A stretch of DNA of 64,000 nucleotides. It comes from Onchocerca volvulus. Lineage: Eukaryota; Nematoda; Chromadorea; Rhabditida; Onchocercidae. The stretch's first letter is position 1. Each line of letters opens with the position of its first letter. The stretch spans positions 2,356,001-2,420,000 of the forward strand of contig HG738137.1 of the NCBI GenBank assembly GCA_000499405.2. Direction: 5' to 3'. Shown one piece after another: positions 1 to 12,856 of the stretch. The notes beneath the pieces are model-generated. The model searched no databases, was not told the origin of the DNA, and saw nothing but the letters and a program-made list of their open reading frames with translations. The position numbers were made by a program, and so were the translations under genes.

Positions 1-2057
1 GGAAAAATAAAATTTTTCTGATCGAAACGGAAGATAATTCTATCAAAGATGAATGATTTTTTTCTTTTTCGAAATCTTTCTGCCATAAATATTTGTTCGC
101 TATTATTATTGTCTAAATTCATTTCCCAGAAAAAAAAAAAAGGATAATAAGAATGTTAACAATGATAATTCAGATTATAGTAGAGGATGTACCAAATGAA
201 AATTTCTTATCAGTCAATAAAATTCTTTGCATCCACTTTGGTAATAGTCTGTTTTATTTCATTAAATTGTTTAAATTTTGCAATTTTAATATCTTCCAAG
301 TACACAAATGATGATAACATCAAATGATAAGAATTAGTATCAATCTGTCTTCATATTTTGTCTTTACAAATAATAAATAAATTAATTATCAATAAATACT
401 TCCTGAACTTATCTTTATCATTTATCACTACAATTGCCATATTAAATTAGAAAAAAATTTCTTCGGAAATTCTTTTCGGACTGCTCGTTTGTTAGAAATA
501 CTAAAGATTGTTGAAGTTCACTGATAGGATATCATCTGATAATTACGTAATTGATAAACTAACATAGATGTTTTGCTTGTCACTCCTTTATTTCCTTCTC
601 TAAAATGTCAGTCTCAATCTTGGGTCGACATAGCAGTAATGTCATTCCAAAATATATTTTCCATATGTAGCTTGCATTATAAAAATAAGCTACTAAATTG
701 ATTCGTATAATTTAAAAAAAAAAAGGTTTTAATTAAGTTTAAAAATATTTCCAATAAAAGTTAACTTTTTTTCTCGCAGTTAAAAGAAATTTGCCATTAG
801 TAAAATTTTAGCAATGTGCAGGACGCATTATTATTGTTGTTATCATTGTTCGTTCTTGAATTTAGATGAAAGTTCAACTTTTTAGAGAAGAGAATAAGGT
901 AGTGATAGAAAAAAGTTCTATGAAAGTTAGTTTATTAGTTACGGAACTATTGGATGGTAATATTACCATACTGCAACTTTCCTTTTTTTTTTTTTTTTTT
1001 TGGGCAAGTTTTACGCCTGAGATGAGAAGACTAGCAAAGTTCAAGAAATAATCGATAAGCCTAACAATAGAGAATGAAGAAGGCTGATAAAGAAGTCTTT
1101 CATTTTCTCTGTGTATCTCTTAAAAAGAAATAGCAAGAAATAACCCACTGGATGTAAAAAGTCCTAAATAAGCCAAATCAAGTTTGGCCAAGTGGATCGG
1201 TGGATCTCTTGGCTTCTTTTTCATCTATTGTTTGTTGTGGCAGTCTGAAAAATGCCAGCTTATTCTCGAGGAAATGTAATGTTTTGTTTCTTCAATAGAT
1301 GATGAAAACATTCTAAGGAAAGATAGTTTAAAGTAATACTTCATCAGCTTTCATCTATTTAAGATAATTTCATTTCTGCTGATTGCTCCATTGCTTGGCT
1401 CACATTCGCTTTTCCTTATTCCTTTTGATTTATTTTATTTTATTATCTTTGTTAAGTACTACTCCTTCTGATGATTCCCGTTTTCGTAATACGATTCTGG
1501 ATTCTGCGCAAAGATTCGGACTAATATTCAATCGTATCGTAGCAACAACAAATGCATCAGAATAGTTTGAATGATCCTAATTATATCGCACGTGTGATCT
1601 GTTTAAGAATGTTTATTAAATTATAACAAATTTTCAGATTAATTAGAAAAATGTAATTATCATCTGGTTTGGTACGTATATACTTCATATTTTTCTTAAT
1701 CGTTCCTTTATTTTGATATTCGTATTGCAAAATTAAAGGCAAATCAAAGGTTGGAATTTTTTCTTTTTATTATTTTTTTTTTTTTCACTTCAGTCAGAAG
1801 GGATTAAACAGATGAGCGATCACAAAAAGTAGAAATGTTTTTAGATTTTTTGGAATTCGTATAAGTCTTAAAATAAATTTCCTTATGCTTGCATTTGTCC
1901 GCGTGAGATCTATAAACATATTTATCATATGATATTTCTAAGTGCACAACGAAAATGACGTTATGTGATGTACAATCACGAAGTTGAATCATGTCATCAG
2001 ATGTCAAATAATGTCATTAAAGTTTATTGAACAGACGAAAAAATTGGAAAAAAAACG

Positions 2058-2166
2058 TTCTCAAAAAGCTGTTCAGAAAGCATTAATCTCACAAAATATT
2101 TTCGAATTCTTCAAATTTCAAAATATTTTGTGAGATTAATGTTTTCTGAATGGCTTTTTGTGAGAT
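2058..2166. repeat. Inverted repeat, MITE-like
   Basis: Two arms of about 45 bases (2058-2102 and 2120-2166) are near-perfect reverse complements around a 17-base spacer. Both arms carry the core ATTAATCTCACAAAATATTT or its complement. The outer ends diverge slightly. The structure suits a small non-autonomous foldback element. No terminal target duplication was identified. Confidence 0.7.
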
Positions 2167-4454
2167 TTTTTTTTTTTTTTTTTTTTTACTTTGAAAGTAG
2201 TAACTTTTCATTCAATAATAAACATATCACACAAGATACACACAGCGTCAAATTATGAATGAATTTGCAAATGTTTTTTTTAGCAATACAGTAGAATGAA
2301 CTTTCACATGGCAAACATCATAGAGGGGACATACTTTGTAGTAATCTAAAAGATGATTTTCTGAAGTACGTTGTAAAATTTGATTTTAGTATTCATTATG
2401 ATAGATGATATCAAAAAAGGAAAACTGATAGAAAGAAATAGAGGTAAAATTTATAAAATCTTTGAAATCTGTAGTTGCTGGAATTTTTTGGAAATTCCAA
2501 AATATGATTTAAAAAAAAAAAATCCAAATTGTGATTGATTGCTTTTCTTTTGACAACTCCTTCAGATGACTATCGAACAAATAATGTTTTTCAAAATTTT
2601 TCTGGGAAAAAAGTTCTTTTCTTTCTAATTGATTTTTTAATTGTGGAACGATTATTTATCCTGCAGTTATTTTTTTCTCCCAATATTTAGATTGCAAATT
2701 TATGGAAACGATTGAAATGCTGATTGTAAAATGGTAATCTTTTTCAATATTCTTTGATCTATCTCCGAAAAAATGCTTTCTTTACTCTAACTTTGATAAT
2801 GTTAAATCTCAACTATTTTACTGCCTTTATCTCAAGTGATTGTGCTAAACACTTTCGTTTATTTTGATTCAATTTCTGCTTCATTTAACTTAATTCTATT
2901 GCTTAATCTGAAGAGTAAATTAATTTTTGTTTAATTTATACAAATATTGGCTTTGATATTTTGAAGCTAATGATTCTCTTGATTGTTCAAAAATATCAGA
3001 AAGCTGCCCAAAAATGTGAAATGAATGGCCAATAAGGAATGTCCATAAAATTTTATATCAGTAATTAATTGTATTCAGCCATGATGCACATTCACATTTG
3101 ATTAGTCTGTGTTGTTTTCCTCGTATTACATTTCAAGCTTTCATTTAGAAAAAAAGAAGTCTCGAAATCGAAATTATCTACATCGTATTTTGTTAGGCTA
3201 CTTACGCTTTCCTTAGGTTTCTGGTCTTTTATCTCCGTCAAATAGATTGAAATTGGAATATCAAGAATATAACAAGAAGTAATGTTGATGCTAGAATATG
3301 CTTGTACGAGAATGACATTTTTTTTTTTTTTTTTTTTGAGCATGTTTTGGAAACAACTTCATGCTGTCACATATTCATTTTCCTCAAATTTGCACAAAAG
3401 TTTAGAAAGTTCAAAAAAAATGTGATAGCGTTTGTTTACATAAATAATTATAGTTGCGACGTTGTTAATTTTTAAATTTTGAATTAATTATCCTCTTATC
3501 ACTGTTACATAGTTTAATTTTTAAAAACGATAATCTAAACAATTTTATAATCATTGTCACAGTTGTAATTGATTTTTAATTGATGATTGATGACAATTCA
3601 CTGCAATGTTGATTTTATAATGTAAACAAGCGCATTATCTGATTTATCAAGTTTAACGTTCCAAGTTGTTTTCTCTTTGTTTCTTGGCTATTTAGATAAA
3701 TCTCTTCAAGGACAGGCCTAAAATTCCAGCTTCTCTAATAATTTTTTTAGGAGCAGTTTTACCAATTCTATCAATTTATTCGAATATTTCGGTATAATAA
3801 TAATTTTCTAGTGAAACATTTCATATTAAAAAATCTTAAGAATTAACTAATAAGTTATATTTTGTGCTTCACACTAAGCCAATATTCACCAATTATCGAT
3901 TATTTATTAAGGTCGTGAAATTTCTCACATAAATTTAAAAAGTCCAAAAAATGAATACGAAGTGATATTCTATGCATTACATAGCTTCCGCATTATGCAT
4001 TGTTGTTTCTTATATCTTTCAAGCTTAATTAACATCCTGCTAATTAATATACTTGATTTCTGTTTCCACAGTTCAATTATTCCGTTGAGTAATTATTTAT
4101 GCAAATATTGTTACAGGCATAATAATGAGCTTCTCAAGCAAAAGTTGATTTCTAACATCAGTAAATCAGGTCATTAGACATTTATATTGCTTCGTAGTCG
4201 TTCATTATTCATTTTTTCTTTTTGACCTTTCTGCTGAGTGTTTGATTCAATTTCTATTGTACAATGATCTGCAAAAGACAGTAATAATTGTACTTACAAC
4301 ATTCGATGATTATGCAAATGACGGTGTCATATGCGATCAATTTTATTCAATCGAAACGGAAATCATTATCACAAGAAAGATTCATTATTTTTCTTCTGAT
4401 AATAGTGTCCAGTATTTTATCCTTCGAAAAGTTTAAAACCGTAAATATGCTTCG

Positions 4455-4615
4455 GATTTGAGTAAATATGAGATCCGGTCAAAGCTGAAAAAATATGTTT
4501 ATTTAGCGAGATATCAATTGAATATGATTTCTGTATTCATATGGTGATTCCATAATATATCGCTGATAGAAAAGCCTTTTCCAGCTTTGACCAGATCATT
4601 TGTTTACTTAAATTC
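4455..4615. repeat. Long imperfect inverted repeat
   Basis: The left arm from 4455 (GATTTGAGTAAAT, then GGTCAAAGCT) is mirrored by a right arm ending at 4615 (AGCTTTGACC, then TTTACTTAAATTC). Arms of 40-60 bases pair with scattered mismatches around a spacer of about 50 bases. This is likely a decayed foldback or MITE element. No coding content is seen. Confidence 0.6.
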
Positions 4616-5659
4616 AAACATATCTATGCTTTCTTGTCTACAGTTTCCATTTGTGTAATTAAATATTGATACTTCCAATGTACGAAATGACCTTCTGAAC
4701 TAATCATTACTCTACATTCAAATTATCATTATAATGCATAATGAATTAAAAATTTCTGGTTATTTTTCTCAAATTTTATAATTTTTTTCACAAAAGTGCA
4801 TTTTTCGTTTGCACAAACATGTTTTGCAACATATACTTTTTTTATTACTGATGAAAAATAGCAAATGCAAGATAGATAAATTTATCATTTTAATTGATTA
4901 GACTTAACTTCCTGCATGTATTGTGAATTGCAGAAAAAATACTTTGATAATTCCTTAATAAATCATATTTCAAATATCTCATATTTTTAAAAAATAGCTG
5001 GAGAATTCTGTTAGTATTTGCAGTCTTAAATGATTCGTCCTTCCATTTGGAGTCATTTCAATAATTTGAAGAATCACTGGTTCAGGAAATTTTTTTTCCT
5101 TGTGATTTATTGAAAAAAAGAAGAGAAATGATGCTATTAGCAGGGGAATTGATGTAAAATTTAAGGAAGAAAGGACCATTTTTTTAAAAAACTCATTCAT
5201 CCTTTGGTCATATAAGTACACAAAGTCTAGCCAGACAAGTTCATTTATAGCTTTGTTTTTTTGGAATAAAATTTTTTTGGCCTGAAATATTCATATTTGA
5301 GAAGGATTTTGATTATCATTCCAATTTCACATTGCTCGATTTTAGTTGATGAAATGAGAAAAATTTTTGGGATTTTTTGGTTTGATTAGAAGCATCTATT
5401 GAAATGATAACAGCAGCATTATTTCTTTGGCAACTTTATAGATTTGATCATGTTATTATAACAGTAAACTTTTGAGATTCAAGTTTGGGTATTTCTGCTT
5501 CAGTTATCTATAATCGATGGATTCTGGAATGAGTACTTAGAAAAAAAAAAAAAAAAAGAGGTGATTGATTGGAATATATGGTGTAGAAGTTATATTATAA
5601 GGATGAATATAATAAATGTATCGGAAATAAAGGAATAATTTATTTAATTTCAATTGCAG

Positions 5660-8600
5660 TGGAACGAAATCGTGGTGGTGACATTCATTACTGCAGCGAT
5701 TCGCCGGGATACTGGAACTGGCAATTGCCGGCTACTTCATCGTCTTCACAAAGTGACCAGTATCAATCACGTTCGATTGACGCTTGGCACGCTCGTGAAC
5801 GTGGTTCAATTCCAAAATCCTCAGATCAAGATTCAGCGTCCATTATTGAGTATCACCTGTCAGAACGAAGGCCTGTTATTGGCGCAAATTGTCTAAAACA
5901 CAGGTGAGATCATGATCATAAATTTCATTTATTTAAGTTGTTCAGAATTATTATTTTTTTTTAATTTATAAGGTCCAGAAAGCTGAATTTCTCATTTTCA
6001 AAAATTCATTCAATTAAGTCAAATATAGTCTTAATTATAGCAATGTTTTGAAATGTGTTTTGGAAATGTTTTGTAAAAAACTGCATATAGAAATGTTATA
6101 GAAATGTTTTGTAGAAAGCAGAAGTGTTAATATAGAAATGTTTTATAAAAATGTTTTGTAACTGCGTAATATTCAAAGATAGAAGGTTAGTCATAAATTA
6201 ATTTTCATATTTCACATATTTTTAGTTTTTTAAGAAATTTTAAGTCATATTTATTTATCATATTAAAATGTCAAATCCCAATTTATTATTACGACCCAAT
6301 TTTTGCATTCAAGTTATTACTGATAATGAGAATTTCAAAATAGTCGCAAAAGCGAGAATAATTTATTAAATAAGATAATTTTTAGTTATTAATATATGTA
6401 TCAGATAACATCAATGTGAAATAAATATGAAATAAAAAAAAAATTAAGAAATAAGTAAATATGTTCGCCCGACTAGTTCCTTCATTTTTTTTTTTTTCAC
6501 TTTATTTTGATTTAATTCGATCTAAAGCAATATTTTAATAAATTTTTTCTGATGTTTCTCCTTCAATATTGACTTAGATTCTTATGTGTTTTCGCCTTCT
6601 TCTTAGACAAATTTTGCATGGATTTGACAAGTCAACTGTCACTATGGCTTTGATGTCTTCAATTTTGAATTTGCATGTTTCCATAATTTTCATACAAATA
6701 TAAAGTTGATGCCGTTTTCTTCAAATTTTGACTTGAATTCTTTTGAAAAAATTCATATAAAGTGCTTTATAACATTTTAAAAATCTTTTAAAAAGTAATA
6801 AAAGATGTTTTATCTTCGAAGAAACCGTTGGAAAAGTATTGATTGTAAAAACAAGAAAATGGTTGCGGAATATAGGTACGTAAAAGGTGGACGAAAAAGT
6901 TGAAATCAGAAGTCAAGAAAAAGTTAGAGAATGATTGGAAATGTCTGATTGCAATTTTCTTTTTAATATATCTCAGAACAGGTTTTATTTTTTTTTCGTC
7001 GCTGTGTTTGAATAGCTTAATAGATATTTTTAGATCTCACTTTTTAGTATTTTTACTCAATCGATGAAGTTTTTTCGGTCAAAAAAAAAAAAAAAAAATT
7101 AAAAATAACGAAAGGAAGAAAGAAAAATGAAAAAATTATACTGAAGATAACAATATAGTTGATAAAGCTGAAATATAAATCGCTTCTTTCTGAAATACTC
7201 TGTCAGAAGCGGCATTTATTATAATCTTTTTTATCATTATTATCATATCATCACTGGAATAATATAAAATTCATTGTTGTCTTCAATGATCGCCTAAAAG
7301 AAACTGGTAGTTGCGCGTTACTCAATCTGTTTTTCATCGATTCAGCTACTGGATAGGTTGTCTCTAATTTCTAATCATTTAATCATATCATTTTTTCCAA
7401 AATTTGTAGTGGTGATATGATAATAATATTTTTGAATAAAATGTTAGTACAAATTCTCAGTTTTATATTTTATGCTTTTTTTTTGGAATGTTATAGGGAA
7501 ATTTATTATATTCCTTTGTCGCAAAAATTAAAGACCTAAGATTAATGAGGTTGTAAATTTCAATATATATGTATATGCATTGTGCAAACTAGGAATGTGT
7601 TTGCAGATATTAGATGAAAATTGTAGTTACTGTTTTTGGAAATGAATGTTTCTCGGTGATGACCAGACTTTGTGACTTAATCTGGAAATGAGACAATGCA
7701 CTATTTTTTTTCTTTTCAAATGAAGACTTGTGGAGTTTTAATTTTTGTCAAGAATTGAGCATGGAAAATAATCATATATAGCTTCTTGAGAAGAATCGGA
7801 AAATATCAGAAATCAAATCATTTCGAATAATCTACCAGTTGCTTAGATTATCATTGAATTTATTGTTTGCGTGCTTTTTCAGTTTGCTATTATATTCGTA
7901 ACTTACGATTTTAACTATCTCAAATCATTCAATTGGAATTCTTTGTTAGAGTCGTAATGAAGAAATGACATTTTTCAGGAATTACTATACAATCATATCA
8001 TCACAACAACCGTTGACATCACAGGCGATTGTTAACAAAACTTCATCGGTAAACGGTGTAATTCCAATGACTAGTGATGCGTCTTATGTGGTACCATCAA
8101 CCAGGCCAACGAACACTCCATTACCATTAGTTGCGATATCATCGGATCAGGATGAAGAAGGAATCGATTGCTCACCTTGTTGCAGTAATGATATTCTAAG
8201 GTTTATTTCTCGTTTTAGTCCTCAAGTTTGTTGTTTTGGAAATTCGACAACACCGATATATATATTTTTATGTTGTTGCTATCATTCTGATATTGTGATA
8301 TGATGAATCAATTAAATTTATCATATCGGAATGATAGCTGTAAAATTTATCCAAAGTTTGCAATGGCATTGTTTCAGGCGGATATTCCGAAATATTTTTT
8401 ATGGACAAATTCTATCATTATGTTTATGTGGTACAGGTGTTAGTAGTCAGTTACTCAGTGACAGAGGAGTGAATACTCCGACAGGTACCAATTCAATAAT
8501 CATGAATGAAATGTGATTAAATTTTCAAGAGTTAGTGTACTTCGAAAAACAAACATATAAGAATATGTATTATAATTATGTCTTAGATAAGTTAAAAATA

Positions 8601-11073
8601 AATATTTTTAACTTATCTAAAGCTAATTGCTTTTAGTTGTTATTCTTTCAAATAGAACAGATAGAGAATACTTAAATTACCAATTCGGCAATTAAATTTA
8701 ATCTAATGTTAATATCCTACATATTGTGAAAATTGAATTTCAGCTCAGAATTTTCTTAACTATTTCCTGTTATCATCTATTTATGGGACAATGCTAGTAT
8801 TCCGAAAGGGCGAGAATGCATTTTTACCAGTACTCAGGCAACGTGGATGGCGCTATTTGCTGTTGGCTTTTATAGATGTTGAAGCTAATTATGTTATTGT
8901 TTATGCTTATCAATTTACTAATTTGACTAGTATACAGGTAATTTTTATTACATTCAATTGTTTAACCTTTTTAAATTCATGTTTTTCAAAAACAAACAAC
9001 ACTAATCAATTTCGAGTATTTTAGTTAGTAGCGTGGAAAGATCACGCAACACTTTCAGTAATATTACCAATTAAATTTTACTCAAAATTTTTTTTCTCCT
9101 TTTATCATTTTTATTGAGAAATATTGGTATTCTAGTAGAATATTTCTACAGTTTCAAATAGTTCTATTAATATATCAATTGTTGATATTACAGTTGTTGG
9201 ACTGTTCAACGATACCGGCGGTATTACTATTATCATGGTTATTCCTTTACAAACGCTACCTCGTAACACATATAATTGGTGTTGGAATATGTCTTGTCGG
9301 AATTGCAGTCCTTATTTGGGCTGATGTTTTAGAAGGAAAAGGTGGTTCTGGAGGTGTGTTATGTTTTCTTTATAAATTTTCAAATTTAAAAATCCATCCT
9401 AACAAAGGTCATAGTAAGTTTGATGAGGTTGCGTACAAATCTATTATCCCTTTACTGTGTAATTACACCCCCTCTTTATACTCGTTATGTGTTACGACTT
9501 GCTGCAGGTATAATTGCGGCATAAAAAAATGAAACATTTAAGATTATGAAAAAGTGTTTTCTTTGAATTTAAAAAAATAAATAAGTCATCTTACTTTAAA
9601 AACCAATTTTTATTTTTCTGGAAGTTTCGTTTTCAAAAGTTTCTTCCTTTTTTTCTAGTTTTTTTAATATTTATTTCATCCTTACAACTAATTTTAATTT
9701 ATTGGCTTATTCGTTTTTTTTTCTCATTACAACATGTTAGAATTTTCAATATTTGCTTCATGCTATACCAACACTGATTGATATAAAAATGAAAAATAAA
9801 TATATGGAAATATAAGAAAATACAAATGATTTAGGAAAATTAGTGAAATACTAAGCTATAAAATTGGTAACAGAATTGAATATAGATAATGCTACATAAA
9901 TGAACTGAGTGCAATTTATATATCCTACAAGTTTAACTTTATGTAAATTCTCATTTCATCAATAAATTTTGTAGATAATCGAGTATTAGGTGATGTATTA
10001 TGTTTGACTGGCTCAATTCTATATGCAATCGGTAATGTTGGTGAGGAATTTTTAGTAAAACAAAATAGCCGAATCGAATATCTTGGCATGGTTGGCTTGT
10101 TTGGCTCTATCATCTCGGGAATACAGCTGTACGTTATCGGATGTCATCTTATTAAAATAATGAAAGAAAGAAAAATTGATTTTCTGTATTCAATAACTTA
10201 ATTATATTTAATAAGATATTATTCCAGTGCTGCTTTGGAGCATCATGAGTTGGCATCGGTCAATTGGTCAGGAACAATCATAGTATTCTACCTCATATTT
10301 ATTGCCTCTATGTTTCTGTTCTATTCAATGGTGAGCGTAGTTGTAGAGAAGTCTTCCGCTCTTATGTTCAACTTATCAATACTTACTGCCGATTTTTACA
10401 CTCTTATTTTTGGCATATTCATGTTCAATTATCAAGTAAGTTATTTGCTTGAAAATTTATAGTAATTCGGCAGAATAATTAGCCCGTCAAAAAGGTAGTC
10501 AAAAATAAGTTAAAAATAAGCTAATCTACCTTATTTGCAATATATATTTTGCTTGAATTTTGGCTACCTTAAATAAAAATCATTTTTTGGATGCAGTCTT
10601 AGAAAATTCAATAAAATTTCAGTTTCATGAATTGTATTTTGTATCGTTTGACCTAGTAATAATCGGTTCCTTAATATATTCGATCCGAGAAACAGAAAGG
10701 CGAGATCCGGATGAACCACGCAATATATGCTGTTTGATATGTCATTGTTGTAAAGATGATAATGTAAGTCTCTTTTATTAAGTATTTTTTACAATGTGAA
10801 GTGGTTTTCTGTTGGATAAATGAATTTCTTTATTGTTATTGATTTTTTGCTCATGCGAATAAAAAAGAGACCAATAAATTTCATTTTAAAAATGAATTTA
10901 AGGCTCAGACATCGTCGGTGAGAACTGAAAGTGGAATTGGGACAGCTAATAACACTATGATGTATGGTGCAACAGCGTACCCAGAAACTACAGATATCAA
11001 ACACTGTCCCTTACATGGTCGACAAGTGCCCTTTTTACAACAACCAATTAATGCAGTAGAAACGTATGCATAG
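5660..11073 (+). CDS. slc35f: SLC35F1/F2-like multi-pass membrane transporter (5' end missing)
   Basis: Nine exons are phase-consistent: 5660-5903, 7979-8200, 8378-8484, 8744-8937, 9194-9353, 9975-10128, 10228-10435, 10623-10763 and 10903-11073 (TAG). They encode 532 residues. The core follows the SLC35F1/F2 family through the drug/metabolite-transporter fold: [70 protein letters not shown] and [15 protein letters not shown]. The first two exons encode a Ser/Thr-rich hydrophilic N-terminal region not recognisable from the human proteins. The C-terminal tail is also hydrophilic, with a CCLICHCC cluster and an HCPLHG motif. The family lies in cellular membranes and its substrate is poorly defined. 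The first exon starts with two bases of a split codon and has no in-frame ATG, so at least one upstream exon is missing. Family assignment is firm, substrate unknown. Confidence 0.88.
8583..8620. repeat. Perfect 18-bp-arm palindrome in an intron
   Basis: TTAGATAAGTTAAAAATA and its exact reverse complement are separated by two bases. It lies in the intron between the third and fourth recognised exons of the SLC35F gene. It is too short and AT-rich to assign. It could be a recombination relic or a foldback element end. Confidence 0.8.
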
Positions 11074-12856
11074 TTGCAATGTTACGAGACTGAATTTGGA
11101 AATAATAATATGGATGGATCTTAATTTATAAAGACGCATTTCTCTATCGTACTTTCAAAATCGTCATTTTTGAAATCAGTGTTGTTAAAATAATTGACCA
11201 TTAAAAACATTATTGAAAAATAAAAGCTTTTGAATTGCATAAAACTCAATCGCACGAAATATTTTCCCTTTATCTAAATCATTACGGTGAATTTTTCAGT
11301 AAATTCCCAAATGTCATAGTGAAATTTCTAAAATTATAAATTTTGAGCACATCATGCTTACATCACGCATATAGCTAATCTAGACTGGAGTCAAAAGTAG
11401 AAGAACACAAAAGATTCATAGTCAGTGTCTCTCAGACACTTGCCATTATCATGCTGAATTTGATGATCATGGAAATATTGATTTTTTATTTAAATAATGG
11501 ATTAAGCTAATCCAACCATTTTATTGAAATTTTTCAAAATTGATGATAACGAATTGCAGTGTTGAATTTTATAAAAAGCGATTTACTATCATAATTTCGG
11601 TACAATTGCTATGTAGTAGGTAGATTATAAAACTTGAAATTTTCAAGATTTCAATCACATTTTTCTTTTTCTTCTTTTTTTTCCCTGTGGCATTGTAATA
11701 TGAAGCCAAACCTATCATTTTTTTTTTAAAGTTTCAAAAATTTTCAGTTGGTTGAACTAGAAATAACAACAAAATTCATTCTTTCATTAGTTCGTCTGCA
11801 ACAACAAAAAGAGATCAAGTTAATACTCATGATTAAAGTTAAAATTAAGAAATAATTTTGGGTATTAAAATGAACAAAATGCTTTAATAAAATATAAGGT
11901 AATATCAATTAAGAATTTTAGACATATGATACGATGGAGCTTGCCGCGAGCAAATTTAACGCATGATAGATGATGATAGAGTGAAATAGTTCTTATTTTA
12001 TTCCAATATTTGCTTTAGATAACAATTATTATAAAGAATACAATTTCCTAGTTTAATTTTACCAAATTTGCTGTTCATACTTCTATGATATCCTGGTTTA
12101 TGGTTCTCGCGAAAATGTTTTGAAAAAGTAGGTATCATTTGTTCGGTCACTATTTGTTCGACTAAATTATCATTTGGAAAATCTCTATTTAATATATATA
12201 TTTAACCTTTCATTATTAATAGATTAAATATCATCATTTTTCGTCTTATTATTATTACTTATTGCATATTATTTACTTATTACGACCGGTAAAAATTAAA
12301 TTACATTTATTTCAATGCATATTTTTCTGTTTTAGTTTCTTTTTTTTTTTTTTCTTTTTCATATGAAAATGGACAAGAGTAAAATGTTTTATTCGCTGAA
12401 TTGAATGATGTGACAAAATGTACTCGATGAAATATATATAACAAATTATGAAATCAATATATGTTGTCTTTCATGAAAAAATTATAATTATCGATCTTTT
12501 GGATGCAAAAAGTTAAATTGTGATAATGTAATAATGATCATAATTTTTAAATATTTCTAAATTATGACAATAATAAAAATTGCAATCTGCACTTGATGTC
12601 TATTATGCACTGATGCAAATAACAATCAACGACACTCTTCCAGTGTCCTTCCTTACTCTTTCAGATTTAGCAAGAATTTCACATAATAGTCATTGAAATA
12701 ACAATCATAAAAAAAATTTTAATCGATATTTTAGCCAACTTATATATTGCAACGCATAATTCCTTATTTAATTTTAGTTCCCTAATAGACAAATATATTT
12801 TAACTGACAAATATTGGCTTGTTATAACGATTTGGACTAACAATTAATCTTTCGAA
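11074..12856. other. Convergent intergenic region
   Basis: This stretch separates the ends of the SLC35F gene (+) and the hexokinase gene (-) and must hold both 3' untranslated regions. Apart from the AATAAA at 11219 it is plain AT-rich sequence. No exon, RNA gene or repeat could be supported. Confidence 0.5.
11219..11224 (+). promoter_or_regulatory. Polyadenylation signal AATAAA of the SLC35F gene
   Basis: A canonical AATAAA lies about 145 bases after the TAG stop at 11071-11073, on the coding strand. No other AATAAA is seen between the stop and this position. Confidence 0.6.

Larger units (their letters stand above)
1..5659. other. Upstream region without a confident gene
   Basis: No exon with convincing protein character was found on either strand. 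The sequence is AT-rich with A/T homopolymers (for example near 986, 2170 and 3320). The missing first exon(s) of the SLC35F gene should lie here or further left, because the first recognised exon begins in codon phase 1 without an ATG. Two inverted-repeat elements (2058-2166 and 4455-4615) are listed separately. A 60-codon open frame ending at 1565 has no ATG and no acceptor near its start, so it is not annotated. Confidence 0.5.

Noticed and set aside
1383..1565. Hydrophobic then hydrophilic 60-codon frame resembling a small secreted protein
   Set aside because: It has no ATG and no splice acceptor before the hydrophobic part, and no partner exons were found.
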